Source of the DNA: CAZIPN01 sp964541225
Lineage (GTDB): Bacteria; Actinomycetota; Coriobacteriia; Anaerosomatales; JAAXUF01
NCBI GenBank assembly: GCA_964541225.1
Contig: CAZIPN010000009.1
Span: 3,277 to 67,276 of the forward strand
Reading direction: 5' to 3'
Length of the DNA stretch: 64,000 bases
Part shown: positions 62,507-64,000 of the stretch, in pieces
Numbering within the stretch: position 1 is the first letter of the stretch
How the letters are laid out: each line of letters begins with the position of its first letter
Translations under genes and position numbers: made by a program
Notes under the pieces: model-generated
Databases searched by the model: none
Told to the model about the DNA's origin: nothing
Seen by the model: the letters and a program-made list of their open reading frames with translations, nothing else

Positions 62507-63675
62507 ATGCCCCAAGGCGCCCACATCACCGAGTCGCGCGACGATACGGCCGAGCAGCCTGCCGAGCAGGCCGTGCGCACTGCCGCTGACGCCTCGGGGG
62601 CTGCGACTCCCGATGCCGCTGCGGGCAGAGTGTCGCGCGACANNNNNNNNNNNNNNNNNNNNNNNNNNNNNNNNNNNNNNNNNNNNNNNNNNNNNNNNNN
62701 NNNNNNNNNNNNNNNNNNNNNNNNNNNNNNNNNNNNNNNNNNGACGCCTCGGGGGCTGCGACTCCCGATGCCGCTGCGGGCAGAGTGTCGCGCGACACCG
62801 CCTCGCCCGACGCCACCGGTGCTGCTACTCCCGACGACGCCGCAGATGCCGGGTCGCCCACCGTGGAGCTGCATGGCGCGGCCGTTCGTCTCGGCGATCG
62901 CACGCTGTGGAGCGGCGTCGACCTCGCGCTGGCGCCGGGCGAGTTCATGGCCGTGCTTGGACCCAACGGCGTCGGCAAGACGACGCTCTTGCGCGTGGTG
63001 CTCGGCATGCTGCCGATCTCGGCGGGCGAGGTTCGGGTTCTCGGCGGGCGGGTCGGCCATGCGAACTCGCGCATCGGCTACTTGCCGCAGCGGCGCAACT
63101 TCGACTCGGGGGTGCGGATTCGCGGCGTCGATCTCGTGCGGCTTGGGCTGGACGGCGACCGATGGGGCGTTCCGCTGCCGGGCATGGCGCTACTCAGCCG
63201 AGCGAAGCGCGCCGAGAACGAGCACGTCCGCGACGTCATCGAACTTGTCGGCGCAACGCGGTTCGCCGAGCGACCTATCGGCGAGATCTCCGGCGGCGAG
63301 CAGCAGCGTCTGCTCATCGCGCAGGCGCTCGTTCGCGATCCGGCGCTGCTTCTGCTCGACGAGCCGCTCAACGGCCTCGACCTGCCGAGCCAGGCCGCCA
63401 TCACCGCGCTGATCAGCGATATCTCGCGCGAGCAAGGAATCGGCGTGATGATGGTCGCCCACGACGTCAACCCGCTCATGGGCTATCTCGACCAGGTCGC
63501 CTATGTGGGCGATGGCCGCATCGTGGCCGGCTCGCCGGAGGACGTAATCACGACAGAGATGCTTTCGCGCCTGTATGGCACGCGAGTCGAGGTAGTGCGC
63601 GCTGCCGACGGGCGGCTCGCGGTTCTCGGCCAGCCCGAAGTCCGTGCGACGTGCCACGGCAGCGAGTGTCCGTAG
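62507..63675 (+). CDS. znuC: Zinc-type ABC transporter ATPase with N-terminal linker (contains assembly gap)
   Basis: The ATPase core (from about 62,865) has Walker A GPNGVGKTT, Q-loop YLPQRRNF, signature ISGGEQQRLLIAQAL, Walker B LLLLDEPLNGLD and H-loop VAHDVNP. It powers metal uptake with the neighbouring binding protein and permease. A low-complexity Ala/Thr/Asp/Arg tail precedes the core. The 100-N gap splits it, and the two sides are in different frames. Removing the gap plus one copy of the shared 55-bp flank (155 bp) restores one open frame of 337 aa. The true start could also be GTG 62785. Confidence 0.85.
62588..62797. repeat. Identical 55-bp flanks around the second N gap
   Basis: Bases 62588-62642 and 62743-62797 are the same 55 bp, on each side of the gap. 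They encode DASGAATPDAAAGRVSRD. Either two contig ends overlap or a tandem repeat stopped the assembler. Confidence 0.95.
62643..62742. other. Scaffold gap of 100 N
   Basis: Exactly 100 unknown bases inside the ATPase gene, flanked by identical sequence. The real gap length is probably not 100. Confidence 0.99.
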
Positions 63676-64000
63676 TGGTCGGCGATATCACGCAGATACT
63701 TGCGTACCAGTTCATGATCAACGCCTTTGCGGCGGGCTCGATCGTTGCGGTCACGGCCGGGTTGATCGGCTGGTTCATGGTGCTGCGTCGCCAGAGCTTC
63801 ACCGGTCACGCGCTCGCGGTCGTGGGCTTCCCGGGTGCGGCTGGCGCCACGCTGCTTGGCATCGGCGCGGCGTGGGGCTACTTTGGCTTCTGCCTCGCCG
63901 CCGCGCTCGTGATCGCGCTCCTGCCGAGAACAACCGGTCAAACGCGTGCCGAGGAATCGGCGGTCACCGGTACGGTGCAGGCGTTCGCGCTGGCAAGCGG
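63675..64000 (+). CDS. znuB: Zinc-type ABC transporter permease, 3' truncated by window end
   Basis: The first 108 residues of an ABC-3 family permease. They show FMINAFAAGSIVAVTAGLIGWFMVLRRQSFTGHALAVVGFPGAAGA, the family start with its cytoplasmic RRQSF(T/A)GHALA loop, and two to three membrane segments. GTG 63675 overlaps the ATPase stop by one base; GTG 63666 is an alternative. It should form the channel of the metal importer. Confidence 0.9.
   Translation, partial: MVGDITQILAYQFMINAFAAGSIVAVTAGLIGWFMVLRRQSFTGHALAVVGFPGAAGATLLGIGAAWGYFGFCLAAALVIALLPRTTGQTRAEESAVTGTVQAFALAS

Noticed and set aside
62588..62797. Direct repeats around the N gap as a possible CRISPR or mobile-element end
   Set aside because: Only two copies, 55 bp, in coding sequence, with identity ending at the gap; an assembly overlap or coding repeat explains it.
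1..64000. Insertion sequences, prophage or CRISPR arrays
   Set aside because: No transposase, integrase, phage structural gene, cas gene or regularly spaced repeat array was seen.

Overview
The window is a high-GC chromosomal segment from an actinobacterium-like, probably anaerobic bacterium, and it carries the replication origin. The evidence is the compact rpmH-rnpA-yidD-yidC-jag-rsmG-parA-parB order facing away from dnaA-dnaN-recF-dciA-gyrB-gyrA, GTG and TTG starts throughout, the actinobacterial box TTGTCCACA next to classical TTATCCACA boxes, rubrerythrin, FeoAB iron(II) uptake, and a candidate selenoprotein. Order Coriobacteriia/OPB41-like is an inference from style only; no marker was searched.

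Left part (1-18.9 kb): an ammonium transporter and its PII protein; a membrane-anchored rhodanese-thioredoxin gene whose active-site first cysteine codon is an in-frame TGA followed by a SECIS-like hairpin, driven by a promoter holding a CsoR/CstR-type palindrome; a giant (about 2,940 aa) cyclic beta-1,2-glucan synthase; a DEAD-box RNA helicase; a tRNA-Ile; YjbQ; a bifunctional-nuclease-domain protein; and a three-gene MacAB-like efflux operon whose promoter is covered by a TetR-type palindrome.

Origin region (18.9-36.2 kb): running leftwards from oriC are an ATPase-winged-helix protein, dnaA, dnaN, recF, dciA, gyrB, a small membrane protein, gyrA and a phosphatase. Running rightwards are rpmH, rnpA, yidD, yidC, jag, rsmG (its start codon lies inside a parS site), parA, parB and a YtxH-like gene. 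DnaA boxes lie on both sides of dnaA (27.7-27.85 kb and 30.28-30.82 kb). Genes on both arms mostly run with replication.

Right part (36.2-64 kb): an AddAB-like helicase-nuclease pair, rlmN, rubrerythrin, an HtrA protease, an MFS exporter, an acidic membrane protein, D-Ala-D-Ala ligase, a soluble histidine kinase behind a calcium-type P-type ATPase, a feoA-feoB-cysteine-rich gene cluster behind interlocking palindromes, an acetyltransferase, a VapBC-like toxin-antitoxin pair, a DnaQ-DinG exonuclease-helicase fusion, and a Fur-family-controlled zinc-type ABC uptake operon cut by the window end. Two runs of exactly 100 N are scaffold gaps, one in the DinG-like gene and one in the znuC-like gene; the second has identical 55-bp flanks and is probably an unmerged contig overlap.
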